Assembly (NCBI GenBank): GCA_028867785.1
Contig: JAGWFS010000015.1
Span: 1 to 56,021, forward strand
Reading direction: 5' to 3'
DNA from: Nitrososphaerota archaeon
GTDB lineage: Archaea > Thermoproteota > Nitrososphaeria > Nitrososphaerales > Nitrosopumilaceae
Length of the DNA: 56,021 bases
The notes beneath the pieces are model-generated. The model was given only the letters and a program-made list of their open reading frames with translations, was not told where the DNA came from and did not search any database. This document shows, in pieces, positions 40,931 through 49,579 of the stretch; positions within the stretch are counted from its first letter, which is position 1, and every line of letters begins with the position of its first letter. The translations under genes and the position numbers were made by a program.

Positions 40931-42979
40931 ATGACGGATAGTTTTACCTTATTTCAAGCTGCAATTTTACTTTATGTGGCAGGAGCCATCTTAGGACTTC
41001 TTTCAAGGAATACTAGCTTAACCAGAACCATAACGTTTCTGCCCCCAACAGTGGCTTCTGTTCTACTTGTCATTTTTTCCAGTTCCATAATAATTAGTGG
41101 AAAATCATTTCAGTTTGTAGCACCAGGTACACTTTCCTTTTTTAATTTTGAAATCCTCGTAGATGGCATTTCAGCATTTTTCATTTTGATTATTGGCATA
41201 GTTTCATTTGCAGTATCGCTATATTCAATAGGCTATTCAAAAGAATATGAAATTAAAAAGAGAACATCTGCCCTAGTATTCCTTTTCAATATTTTCATAC
41301 TCTCTATGGTACTCGTAGTAGCGTCAAACAATGCATTTTTCTTTCTAGTATTTTGGGAATTGATGTCACTGACATCATTCTTCTTGGTTATCTACGACCA
41401 TGACAAAGAAGAAAACCTCAAGTCTGGAATGACCTATCTTGTAATGACGCACCTTGGAACTACGTTTATCTTTGCATCATTTTTGTTAGGTTACATACAA
41501 ACTGGAAGTTTTAGTTTTGATTCATTTCGTCATGGTTCTGCAGGTTTTCCTTTACTTGTAAAAAACCTTGTATTTGTTTTCGCATTCATTGGATTTGGAA
41601 CAAAAGCAGGAATGGTACCCCTACATGTCTGGTTACCAAAAGCTCATCCATCTGCACCAAGCAACGTCTCTGCTCTCATGTCTGCAGTTATGATAAAAAT
41701 TGGTATTTATGGAATGATAAGAACAATTTTTGATTTTAGTGGATTTGGTGCCTCACCTGATTTTGCATGGTGGGGAATGCTACTGATTGTTTTTGGGTCT
41801 GCGTCAGCTATTGTGGGAGTCCTTTATGCTGTCGTGGAACGAGACATCAAGCGAGCTCTTGCCTTTTCAAGCATAGAAAACATCGGGATAATACTAGTCG
41901 GTCTTGGACTGTCTATAGTTTTTACATCATTCCAGCTTACCGCGTTTGCCGTGCTTGCACTGGTGGCAAGCATGTACCATGCAATCAATCATGCATTCTT
42001 CAAAGGGCTACTCTTTATGGGGGCAGGCTCTGTGGTGTCAGTAACACATACAAAAAATATTGAACACTTGGGCGGTCTTGTAAAACAAATGCCGTGGACT
42101 TCATTGTTGTTTTTGATCGGCGCAATTTCAATTTCAGGTCTTCCTCCATTTAACGGGTTCATCAGTGAGTGGTTTACAATGCAATCTTTGCTGTCAAGCT
42201 ACCACATTCCATCGACAATACTTCAGATCTCTATTGCTTTTGCAAGTCTGCCCTTTGCGCTGACAATAGGAATTGCAGCTGCAACATTTGTCAAACTGTT
42301 TGCCATGACATTTCTTTCCAAAGCAAGAAGCAAGCATGCAATTAACATCAAAGAAGTTTCACGCAGTATGATTTTAGGAATGTCGATTCTTGCTGCAGCT
42401 TGTGTATTGTTTGGTGTCGTGCCATATCTTGGTACGTCATTGATATCTACTGCATTCCACCTGTCTTCACAACCATCAAGTCCGTTTGATTCTATATCAA
42501 TCCAAAATAATTCCGGCAAAAGTTTTGCAAATCTTTCCATGCCTGTTGTTGTGATTATCATATCCTCAGTCTCTGTAGCAATCTTTGGCTTTATTCGGGT
42601 ATTGGGCGGCGATACCAAAAAGACCACATACGGAACATGGGATTGTGGATTTGGAGGCCTCAATGAAAGGATGGAATACACTCCAACATCACTTTCGCAG
42701 CCAATGCGTGCAGTCTTCAAAGTTTTTTTCAAGCCGCACAATCAAACCGAGAAAGAATCTTTTGGAGAAAACCCATACCTGCTAAAGAGCATAAAGATTG
42801 AAACTGTGATAAAAAATATTTTCGAGGAGACATTTTACGCACCAATAATCTCGTCATTTGTTTTCTTTTTTGATAAAGTGCGAAGACTTCAGACTGGAAA
42901 GATAAACGCATACCTGCTTTACATCATGATAACGCTCGTTCTACTTTTGCTGTTTGTGAGGTTGAGCAACAATGTATAA
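40931..42979 (+). CDS. hyfB: Hydrogenase-4-type membrane subunit HyfB (Mrp/NuoL-like antiporter)
   Basis: About 682 residues with 14 or more hydrophobic helices; ion-translocating subunit of group-4 hydrogenase-related complexes. The proton-path Glu sits in FWELMSLTSFF, the broken-helix Lys in FGTKAGMVPLHVWLPKAHPS, and a further Lys in MIKIGIYGMIR. The C-terminal extension with YGTWDCGFGGLNERMEYTPT is characteristic of HyfB/HycC rather than NuoL. ATG 40931 is chosen over TTG 40922. It overlaps hyfC by 8 bp and heads a six-gene operon. Confidence 0.93.
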   Translation: MTDSFTLFQAAILLYVAGAILGLLSRNTSLTRTITFLPPTVASVLLVIFSSSIIISGKSFQFVAPGTLSFFNFEILVDGISAFFILIIGIVSFAVSLYSIGYSKEYEIKKRTSALVFLFNIFILSMVLVVASNNAFFFLVFWELMSLTSFFLVIYDHDKEENLKSGMTYLVMTHLGTTFIFASFLLGYIQTGSFSFDSFRHGSAGFPLLVKNLVFVFAFIGFGTKAGMVPLHVWLPKAHPSAPSNVSALMSAVMIKIGIYGMIRTIFDFSGFGASPDFAWWGMLLIVFGSASAIVGVLYAVVERDIKRALAFSSIENIGIILVGLGLSIVFTSFQLTAFAVLALVASMYHAINHAFFKGLLFMGAGSVVSVTHTKNIEHLGGLVKQMPWTSLLFLIGAISISGLPPFNGFISEWFTMQSLLSSYHIPSTILQISIAFASLPFALTIGIAAATFVKLFAMTFLSKARSKHAINIKEVSRSMILGMSILAAACVLFGVVPYLGTSLISTAFHLSSQPSSPFDSISIQNNSGKSFANLSMPVVVIIISSVSVAIFGFIRVLGGDTKKTTYGTWDCGFGGLNERMEYTPTSLSQPMRAVFKVFFKPHNQTEKESFGENPYLLKSIKIETVIKNIFEETFYAPIISSFVFFFDKVRRLQTGKINAYLLYIMITLVLLLLFVRLSNNV

Positions 42980-43913
42980 TATCGCAACACTTGTGGTGGG
43001 ATTGATCCAAGTGCTGGTTATGCTGGCGCTGGCCCCATTGCTGACCGGAATAATACGAAAAACAAAGGCAAGAACACAAAAAAGAATAGGCGCGAGTATA
43101 TTGCAGCCATACTATGATCTGTTAAAACTAGTACAAAAGGACGAGGTAGTGTCGGATCAAACATCTTGGATCTTCAGGGCATGCCCGTGGGTTAACTTTG
43201 CAGCAATGGCAACGGCTGCATTTTTCATTCCAGTGTTTTTGGTGTATACGCCGTTTGGGCTGGTGGGTGATCTTCTTCTTGTCATAGGACTTTTTGCACT
43301 AGGTAGATTTTTCACAATGCTTGCAGGCCTGGATGTAGCAAGCTCCTTTGGTGGACTTGGGAGCAGTAGGGAGATGATGATCTCTGCCCTTTTAGAGCCT
43401 GCCCTTTTTCTGAGCATATTTGTTGTGGCCATAACGTATGGCGGAACAAATTTGAGCACTACGATTGAAGCGTCTTCAATCTCTTCATTTCTACCTCATC
43501 CTCAAATCATCTTTGCGGCAATAGGCCTGTTCATTATCATATTGGGCGAGACTGGAAGGTTGCCATTTGACAATCCTGCCACACATCTTGAACTCACGAT
43601 GGTTCATGAGACGATGATTCTGGAATATTCAGGCAAAAGTCTAGCCCTAATGGAATGGTCACAGTCCATCAAACAAATCATACTTTTCACATTAATGGTA
43701 AACATATTTGTCCCGTGGGGCATCTCCTCTTCTATTTTGTTGCCATCTCTTGCGGTTGGATTTTTTATGTTTGCTGGAAAAATTTCACTATTTGGAATCT
43801 TTGTTGCTTTTCTAGAATCATCTGTTGCAAAATGGAGGCTCTTTAGGATACCTGATCTGATTGCAATAGCAATAGCCACTTCGATGATAGGAATAGTCCT
43901 CTGTTATCTTTAG
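42972..43913 (+). CDS. hyfC: Hydrogenase-4-type membrane subunit HyfC (NuoH-like)
   Basis: 313 residues, about eight helices; the connector between the hydrophilic arm and the ion-pumping subunits. Diagnostic is the cytosolic loop IIRKTKARTQKRIGASILQP, YYDLLKLVQKDEVV, corresponding to the conserved RxGPN-Q-D-L-K region of NuoH. A later loop reads GETGRLPFDNPATHLELTMV, the other family hallmark with acidic residues of the quinone/proton channel. It overlaps hyfB, and a TAGTG junction leads to hyfE. Confidence 0.94.
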   Translation: MYNIATLVVGLIQVLVMLALAPLLTGIIRKTKARTQKRIGASILQPYYDLLKLVQKDEVVSDQTSWIFRACPWVNFAAMATAAFFIPVFLVYTPFGLVGDLLLVIGLFALGRFFTMLAGLDVASSFGGLGSSREMMISALLEPALFLSIFVVAITYGGTNLSTTIEASSISSFLPHPQIIFAAIGLFIIILGETGRLPFDNPATHLELTMVHETMILEYSGKSLALMEWSQSIKQIILFTLMVNIFVPWGISSSILLPSLAVGFFMFAGKISLFGIFVAFLESSVAKWRLFRIPDLIAIAIATSMIGIVLCYL

Positions 43914-43921
43914 TGATTTTT

Positions 43922-44587
43922 ATGGAAACAATGCAATTTGATATCTTGACAATTTCTGGTGCAATACTGCTAATAGCTACGTTTGGTATTGTAGCAACAC
44001 GCGGATTTATGGATTGGCTAAATGCATACCGCTACCAGTCCATTGTACTTTCCGGAGTTACTGCTATCATAGGATACGTGACAGGAATTTGGGAAATTTA
44101 CATTGCGGCAGGCCTGACATTAGTGATAAAATCAATTATCATTCCCAAAGTTCTAACATACGTGACAAGAAAACTCGAAATTGAATTCAAGCTAGAAACC
44201 AATCCATATGTCAGCATTCGGGCGTCAGTAATAATTTCTGCACTGCTAGTAGCCCTATCATATTTTCTTATTCAACAAATTCCGTTCAAGTCTGACCAAA
44301 TTGTAAATGTATACCTGCCTGTATCAATGGCCCAGTTTTTCATCGGGTTATTTGTGCTTGTAAACAGAAGAACTGTGCTAAGCCAGGTCGTAGGGCTTTT
44401 GATAATCGAAAATGGATTGTTTCTTTTTGCCATGGCATTGACACACGGAGTATCTTTACTAATAGAGGTAGGAATATTCGTGGACATTCTTGTTGGCATC
44501 TTGATCTCTTCCATACTGCTTTTCAGAATAAGCCGCACATTTGATAGTCTAGATGTAGGCAAGCTAGAAAACTTGAGGGATGACTAG
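43922..44587 (+). CDS. hyfE: Hydrogenase-4-type membrane subunit HyfE (NuoK-like)
   Basis: About 221 residues, six or seven helices, HyfE family (longer than NuoK). Useful stretches are QFFIGLFVLVNRRTVLSQVV, GLLIIENGLFLFAMALTHG with the membrane Glu that NuoK uses for proton transfer, and the acidic LIEVGIFVDILVGILI. ATG 43922 is preferred; a GTG at 43913 overlapping the hyfC stop is also possible. Ends with TAGTG into hyfF. Confidence 0.9.
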   Translation: METMQFDILTISGAILLIATFGIVATRGFMDWLNAYRYQSIVLSGVTAIIGYVTGIWEIYIAAGLTLVIKSIIIPKVLTYVTRKLEIEFKLETNPYVSIRASVIISALLVALSYFLIQQIPFKSDQIVNVYLPVSMAQFFIGLFVLVNRRTVLSQVVGLLIIENGLFLFAMALTHGVSLLIEVGIFVDILVGILISSILLFRISRTFDSLDVGKLENLRDD

Positions 44588-46080
44588 TGGATAATCTCCT
44601 ATCTGATCTGACAATCCTGTTCCTTCTTTTGCCGCCAATAGCTGGAGCAGGCCTTGTAACAGTCTTGAAAAAGAAAAGAACAATTGGAATCATAACCATA
44701 TGCGCTGCATCTCTGATATTGATTCAAGTACTTTTTGTGGTATCAAAAATAGTGTCTGAAAAAACCATTACGGCATTCGGAAATGCATTCTATGTAGATT
44801 CGTTGAGTGCTGTGATTCTGCTTTCGGTTTCAGTTGTGGGCTTTGTGGCCGCGTTGTATTCTAAAAACTATATGGGTAGGCAGTATGACAACGGCACAGT
44901 AGATGACAAGCACATTGTAAGGTACTATCAAGGCTTTAACGTGTTTTTGTTAACCATGCTTGTAGTTCCAATTGCAAACAATTTGGGAATAATGTGGGTG
45001 ACAGTTGAAGCTACAACACTTGTATCAGTTCTGTTGATAATGCTTTACTTTAAGGAAAATGCAATCGAGGCTGCATGGAAATATCTGATAATTGCAACAG
45101 TCGGTCTCTCCTTTGCACTTATTGGAACTGTATTTTTCTATTATGCAAATATCAACGCAAACAATTCTGAAGACGCCATGAACTGGACTGGAATGGTACA
45201 CAATGCAAAACACTTTGATCCCAATTTAGTCAAAATTGCATTTGTCTTCATACTTGTGGGATTTGGAACAAAGGCTGGCCTTGCACCAATGCACACTTGG
45301 CTTCCTGACGCGCACAGTGAAGCTCCGACGCCTGTGAGCGCAGTCTTGTCAGGAGTACTACTAAACTGCGCGTTTTATGGGATAATTCGTTTCCACATAA
45401 TAAGCAGCGTATCAATAGGGCCTGAATTTTCAAATCAACTTTTGGTAATACTTGCAGTAGTTTCTATTGGAATTGCAGCCGCATCAATTTACTTCCAAAA
45501 GGACATGAAAAGAATGCTTGCCTATTCCAGCGTAGAACACATGGGTCTCATATCGCTTGGGATTGGCTTTGGTGGCCTGTTTGGAATCTATGGGGCGATA
45601 CTTCAGATTGTAAATCATGCCGTGGCAAAACCTCTGATGTTTTTTGCAAGCGGGTCTGTAAGCCAGAAATACGAAGCAAAAGCCATGTCCAAAATAAAAG
45701 GAATAATCCGAGTGATGCCGGTAACTGGAATTTTATTTTTGATTGGAGGGTTGGCGCTTGTAGGAATGCCGCCATTCAATGTTTTCTTGAGCGAGTTTAT
45801 GATTCTAAGTTCTGGTTTTAAGAGTGGGCAGTTTATTGCAACATTACTAGTAATTTTATTTCTGGTCGTAACATTTGCAGTATTTTTGAGGCATCTTATC
45901 AAAATGATTTTTGGAAACCCTCTTTCGGAAATGAAAAAAGGCGAGATGGGCAAGCTTGCAATCATACCGATGGTAATATTGTGCTCAATTGTAGTTATTT
46001 TTGGCATCTTCATACCTGCGCAATTGCAGACGCTGATACAGAACGCATCAACAATAATTAGCGGAGGAGGATTTGCATGA
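44587..46080 (+). CDS. hyfF: Hydrogenase-4-type membrane subunit HyfF (antiporter-like)
   Basis: 497 residues, about 13-14 helices, the second antiporter-like subunit. The helix-5 Glu is in WVTVEATTLVSVLLIM, the Lys in VGFGTKAGLAPMHTWLPDAH, and the HyfF-type SEAPTPVSAVLSGVLLNCAF follows. KDMKRMLAYSSVEHMGLISL holds the usual conserved lysine pair. Together with HyfB this gives two predicted pumping modules. GTG 44587 start, ATGA overlap with the catalytic subunit. Confidence 0.92.
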   Translation: MDNLLSDLTILFLLLPPIAGAGLVTVLKKKRTIGIITICAASLILIQVLFVVSKIVSEKTITAFGNAFYVDSLSAVILLSVSVVGFVAALYSKNYMGRQYDNGTVDDKHIVRYYQGFNVFLLTMLVVPIANNLGIMWVTVEATTLVSVLLIMLYFKENAIEAAWKYLIIATVGLSFALIGTVFFYYANINANNSEDAMNWTGMVHNAKHFDPNLVKIAFVFILVGFGTKAGLAPMHTWLPDAHSEAPTPVSAVLSGVLLNCAFYGIIRFHIISSVSIGPEFSNQLLVILAVVSIGIAAASIYFQKDMKRMLAYSSVEHMGLISLGIGFGGLFGIYGAILQIVNHAVAKPLMFFASGSVSQKYEAKAMSKIKGIIRVMPVTGILFLIGGLALVGMPPFNVFLSEFMILSSGFKSGQFIATLLVILFLVVTFAVFLRHLIKMIFGNPLSEMKKGEMGKLAIIPMVILCSIVVIFGIFIPAQLQTLIQNASTIISGGGFA

Positions 46081-47687
46081 ATAATGCAAATCTAGAAAAC
46101 TATGCGAAAGAGATTGCAGCCAAGTTTTCAAATAAAATAGCAAAGGTCTCCCAAAACAACGACGAGTTGCATCTCAATGTAAAATTAGATGACATGCCAA
46201 AAATATGTGACTATATTTACAAAAATCTGAATGCGAGACTTGCAACAATAATCTGCTCTGATGAACGAAAAAACGCTGCAGGCTTTGTAATCAGATATGT
46301 CTTTGAAAAAGGAGATGTCTTTATTTTTGTTATAGTATCTACAGGTCAGGGTTTTTCTTTTCCAAGTATTGTCTCACACATTCCAGCTGCTACACTTTAT
46401 GAACGAGAAATCAAAGACATGTTTGGATTGATTCCTGTCGGAAATCCTGATGTCCGACCTCTAGTATTACATGAGCACTGGCCTGACGGGATTTTCCCTC
46501 TCAGAAAGGAGTTTGAACTTGAAACAAAGGCCAAAAGACAAGATAAAGAATATCCATTTTTGAGAGTGCAGGGGGAGGGAATATGCGAAATTCCTGTCGG
46601 ACCAGTACATGCAGGAATCATAGAGCCAGGCCACTTTAGATTCAGTGTTTTGGGCGAGAATATTGTTAACTTGGAAACCCGCCTATTTTACACGCACAAG
46701 GGAATTGAAAAACTTGCAGAATCCATGAGACTTGACGAAGCATTATTGTTGTCTGAACGCATATCTGGAGACGAATCTGTGGCAAACTCATCGGCATTTT
46801 GCCAGGCAATTGAAAAGATAGCACGGGTAGAGATCCCAAGGAGGGCAAAAAAAATTAGAACTGTTTTTGGAGAGTTGGAGCGAATCTATAATCACGTAGG
46901 AACATTGGCAGGAATGTCAACTGATACAAGTTTTCCTTTTGGTGCTGCAAGACTCAACATTTTAAAAGAAAGACTGATGCGACTCAACGAATCCCTCAGC
47001 GGAAGCCGTATCCTTTTTGGAGTAAATAGAATTGGAGGTGTACGATGCGATATAACCGATGAAAATAAAAAATTAATTCTTGAAACCTTGAGTGAAATCT
47101 CAGATGATTTTGGCAAGGTAACGCTACTTTTAAAATCAAAATCGTCTTTCATGGATAGATTACGTGGTACTGGAGCTATTCCAAAAAAAATTGCATATGA
47201 TCTTGGAACAGTTGGAATAGTTGCTAGGTGTGTGGGAATAGACATTGATGCAAGGCGTGACCATCCGTATGGCAGTTACTATTTGCACAACCATAAAACT
47301 CCACAAGAACTGATACAACACCAAATTGAGATGGAAAAACGAACTGGTGATGCCTTGGCACGATTTGAAATAAGAGTAGACGAAGTCCAAGATTCTTTTG
47401 AGATCATTAGGGAATCGCTTGATCTTGAGAATGATTCCTTGCTTACGAGCGTTCCAGAGCATCTTGAACCATTTAGATCATCGCTTGGATGGGCTGAATC
47501 TCATAGAGGCCAAACACTTCACTGGGTTATGATTGGAGAAAATAACTCGATATTTCGATACAAGATTAGAACTGCTTCATTTTGCAACTGGCCTGTAGTG
47601 GGACAGGCCGTGTTAAACGACATCGTACCAGACTTTCCTCTAGTAAACAAAAGCCTGGATCTGTCCTATTCGGGGAATGACCTATGA
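46077..47687 (+). CDS. hyfG: Large subunit HyfG-like (NuoC-NuoD fusion) without NiFe ligands
   Basis: 536 residues: an N-terminal NuoC-like domain (about 1-150, with FSFPSIVSHIPAATLYEREI, KDMFGLIPVGNPDVRPLVLH) fused to a NuoD/hydrogenase large-subunit domain (about 160-536). Where group-4 hydrogenases have RxCGxC, this reads R228-I-S230-G-D-E233 (LSERISGDESVANSSAFCQA). Where they have DPCxxC near the end, it reads D528-L-S530-Y-S-G533. All four Ni ligands are gone. The fold and NuoD-type HxxxxxxxxH region (VGPVHAGIIEPGHFRF) are kept. It thus resembles Ehr proteins. Its redox site must be different. Confidence 0.93.
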   Translation: MNNANLENYAKEIAAKFSNKIAKVSQNNDELHLNVKLDDMPKICDYIYKNLNARLATIICSDERKNAAGFVIRYVFEKGDVFIFVIVSTGQGFSFPSIVSHIPAATLYEREIKDMFGLIPVGNPDVRPLVLHEHWPDGIFPLRKEFELETKAKRQDKEYPFLRVQGEGICEIPVGPVHAGIIEPGHFRFSVLGENIVNLETRLFYTHKGIEKLAESMRLDEALLLSERISGDESVANSSAFCQAIEKIARVEIPRRAKKIRTVFGELERIYNHVGTLAGMSTDTSFPFGAARLNILKERLMRLNESLSGSRILFGVNRIGGVRCDITDENKKLILETLSEISDDFGKVTLLLKSKSSFMDRLRGTGAIPKKIAYDLGTVGIVARCVGIDIDARRDHPYGSYYLHNHKTPQELIQHQIEMEKRTGDALARFEIRVDEVQDSFEIIRESLDLENDSLLTSVPEHLEPFRSSLGWAESHRGQTLHWVMIGENNSIFRYKIRTASFCNWPVVGQAVLNDIVPDFPLVNKSLDLSYSGNDL

Positions 47688-48478
47688 TAAAGGCATCAAG
47701 AAAGGGCATAGTGGGAAATGGTATAGAGACAATCAAGAATCTAGCCAATCCGCTTTCAAGCAAAAATTATCGCGGAAGCGTAATTTTTGCAGTAGAACCA
47801 ACAAATGATCAAAGAAAGACACTTGAGGACATTTGCCCAACAAAAGCGCTGTTTTCAATCAAGGAAAATAACGCGATGGGTTTGGATAATGGTAAATGTA
47901 TAACATGTGGCTATTGTAGTGAGGCTGCATCCAAAACTATTGAAATCAGCAACAAACCGGCCATTCCTGTAAATGTAAAAAGCCAGATGATTGGTTATTC
48001 TGGCCCACAAACTCTATCTTCAGAAAAATCTTATGAGCAAATTGGCAATGCATTGAAAGAAAAAATTCAAAAAATGTTTGGCAGATCACTTGCAATACGT
48101 CAAGTTGACGCCGGTTCATGTAACGGTTGTGAAATTGAAATTGCTGCACTTAACAATCCAATTTATGACATTGAGCGATTTGGAATCCATTTTGTGGCTT
48201 CTCCGAGACACGCTGACGTCTTGTTGGTAACTGGACCTGCCTCAAGAAATATGGAAATTGCTCTACTGCGAACCTATGAGGCAACACCTGGTCCAAAAAT
48301 TGTAATTGCTGTAGGTGCATGTGCATGTAGTGGTGGAATATTTGGTGATACGTATGCAACAACAGGAGGAATTGACAAGGTTGTCCCAGTAGATGTCTAT
48401 ATTCCTGGGTGTCCTCCAAGGCCTGAGATTCTACTTCAAGGGCTGCTATTGGCTGTAAACAAGATGAAACTTGAATAA
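47684..48478 (+). CDS. hyfI: Small subunit HyfI-like fused to a one-cluster ferredoxin remnant
   Basis: 264 residues. The C-terminal part (about 135-264) is the NuoB/HyfI domain with all four N2-cluster ligands: Cys146 and Cys149 (GSCNGCEIE), Cys213 (GACACSGG) and Cys243 (PGCPPRP). The N-terminus (about 30-95) is a reduced dicluster ferredoxin: Cys51-Pro (DICPTKAL), then Cys72-x2-Cys75-x2-Cys78 (KCITCGYC). These are exactly the four ligands of one cluster in the usual two-cluster fold, so the other cluster is lost. Predicted wiring is ferredoxin cluster to N2. Confidence 0.92.
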   Translation: MIKASRKGIVGNGIETIKNLANPLSSKNYRGSVIFAVEPTNDQRKTLEDICPTKALFSIKENNAMGLDNGKCITCGYCSEAASKTIEISNKPAIPVNVKSQMIGYSGPQTLSSEKSYEQIGNALKEKIQKMFGRSLAIRQVDAGSCNGCEIEIAALNNPIYDIERFGIHFVASPRHADVLLVTGPASRNMEIALLRTYEATPGPKIVIAVGACACSGGIFGDTYATTGGIDKVVPVDVYIPGCPPRPEILLQGLLLAVNKMKLE

Positions 48479-48583
48479 ATTGATCATTTAATGTTGGGCT
48501 TTACAGAATGCTGCCTTTTGAGTTCCAATGTTGATAATTTCCCTTCTACTTCTTATACAATAAATGTAAAATCTCCTACGAGC

Positions 48584-48721
48584 ATGACCACAATACAAGT
48601 TCCATATGTCTGTGGCAAATGTAAAAGTCAGTTTAGTGTAACTATGAAGCTTGGAGAGCCACTAATATCAAGAACCTGTGCCAAATGCGGTGGTATTGCA
48701 ACTGCGCCTCCTTTAGAGTGA
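48584..48721 (+). CDS. Zinc-ribbon microprotein
   Basis: 45 residues from ATG 48584 (TTIQVPYVCGKCKSQFSVTM). Two C-x2-C pairs, CGKC and CAKC (SRTCAKCGG), make one zinc ribbon. TATA-like CTTATACAATAA at about 48551-48562 is 22-33 nt upstream, in agreement with a leaderless start; an open frame to 48491 is less credible. It lies 105 bp after the hyf operon in the same direction. The function is unknown. Confidence 0.65.
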   Translation: MTTIQVPYVCGKCKSQFSVTMKLGEPLISRTCAKCGGIATAPPLE

Positions 48722-48759
48722 TAAACTATTTGCATCTTGAAGGATTTGTAATCGTGAAT

Positions 48760-48933
48760 TCAGGCCTGCAAAGATTGCAAACCTTTTTCCATTTTTGCAA
48801 TTAGTTTTTCTAGTTTTTCAGCGTCAACCTCAACTTCTTGACTAACACTACCCAGTGGACATGCAGCTATGGAAAACTGCATTATTGCTGTGAGAATCTT
48901 GATTTCTTCTTCATTAAGGTCTATTGAAACCAT
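48760..48933 (-). CDS. Small helical protein with conserved ACP cysteine, paralog 1
   Basis: 57 residues from ATG 48933: VSIDLNEEEIKILTAIMQFS, then IAACPLGSVSQEVEVDAEKL and EKLIAKMEKGLQSL. It aligns with the 52-residue protein at 49421-49579: (D/E)EKEIKIL, a helix ending ACP, then V-D-A-E-K-x-E-x-L-I-x-K. The predicted form is two helices with one conserved Cys. No family recognised; the pair suggests recent duplication. Confidence 0.6.
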   Translation of the reverse strand: MVSIDLNEEEIKILTAIMQFSIAACPLGSVSQEVEVDAEKLEKLIAKMEKGLQSLQA

Positions 48934-49109
48934 AATCAGTTTTTGATGTCATTTGATTTAAAGGATAAACACGATTTTCATACGACTTGATATGTGGAAT
49001 TCTAACACTGGGTTCAGACCTGTCTGGATTTGAGTCTTGCAGGACTTAAGAACCTTAATGGTACAATCATAATCTCAGGGAATTTCAGTTTTATTGGCAT
49101 GATTCTTGC

Positions 49110-49268
49110 CTAATCTCCGCCAGTAGTATCGCAAGCACACAATCCAAATTCATCAATCCTGCTTTTGCAGACGGCACACTCCTCTCCATACTGTACCTCC
49201 CACGGTTCCTTTGAAAATATGTGAAAATGTTCATCAATTTCTCTTGGAATTGGATTTTTGTCTATCAT
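49110..49268 (-). CDS. Zinc-binding microprotein (CxxC ... CxC)
   Basis: 52 residues from ATG 49268: IDKNPIPREIDEHFHIFSKE, then PWEVQYGEECAVCKSRIDEF and GLCACDTTGGD. C-x2-C (CAVC) and C-x-C (CAC) are likely zinc ligands. It follows directly on the zinc-ribbon fragment at 49272-49391 in the same direction. Function unknown. Confidence 0.55.
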   Translation of the reverse strand: MIDKNPIPREIDEHFHIFSKEPWEVQYGEECAVCKSRIDEFGLCACDTTGGD

Positions 49269-49271
49269 GTT

Positions 49272-49391
49272 TTATTCCCAATTATCGAGATACTGTAGGC
49301 AGTAATCGCATATAGGGTAGCCATTGTCATCTGCATATTCTGTCTTGCATCTCTTACAGATCTTTTTTGGTTCATCTGCAACCCCGTCCGT
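49272..49391 (-). CDS. Zinc-ribbon fragment without an ordinary start codon
   Basis: An open frame of 39 codons after a stop reads VADEPKKICKRCKTEYADDN, then GYPICDYCLQYLDNWE. The two pairs CKRC and CDYC form a convincing zinc ribbon, but no ATG, GTG or TTG lies in frame before it (upstream codons ACG GAC GGG GTT). An unusual start, a lost start or a single-base error is possible. Its stop lies just before ATG 49268 of the next microprotein. Confidence 0.4.
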   Translation of the reverse strand, partial: TDGVADEPKKICKRCKTEYADDNGYPICDYCLQYLDNWE

Positions 49392-49420
49392 TTATCAATA
49401 GTCTACCACCAACTCAAACC

Positions 49421-49579
49421 TCATGCGCACTCAAGTTTTGAGATTAGTCTTTCGATTTTTTCTGCATCTATTGCAAAATCTGCGTTTATGCTATCTACTG
49501 GACAGGCACCTTCTGCAAATTTCAAGATTTCAACGAGTATCTTTATTTCCTTTTCATCTAAGATTATTTGTTTTTCCAT
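49421..49579 (-). CDS. Small helical protein with conserved ACP cysteine, paralog 2
   Basis: 52 residues from ATG 49579: EKQIILDEKEIKILVEILKF, then AEGACPVDSINADFAIDAEK and IERLISKLECA. Paralog of 48760-48933, with the same Cys-Pro after the first helix and D-A-E-K in the second. The start lies 26 bp inside the upstream gene 49554-49982, read in the same direction in another frame, so the two may be coupled. Confidence 0.6.
   Translation of the reverse strand: MEKQIILDEKEIKILVEILKFAEGACPVDSINADFAIDAEKIERLISKLECA

Noticed and set aside
46077-48478. Functional group-4 [NiFe] hydrogenase (hydrogen metabolism)
   Set aside because: All four Ni-binding cysteines of the large subunit are absent, and no maturation genes (hypA-F) or C-terminal maturation peptide are present in the window.
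40931-48478. Respiratory complex I (NADH or F420H2 dehydrogenase)
   Set aside because: Gene order and subunits are Hyf type (HyfB with DCGFGG tail, HyfE, HyfF, NuoC-NuoD fusion); nuoA, J, L, M, N are missing and no NADH- or F420H2-oxidising subunit is present.
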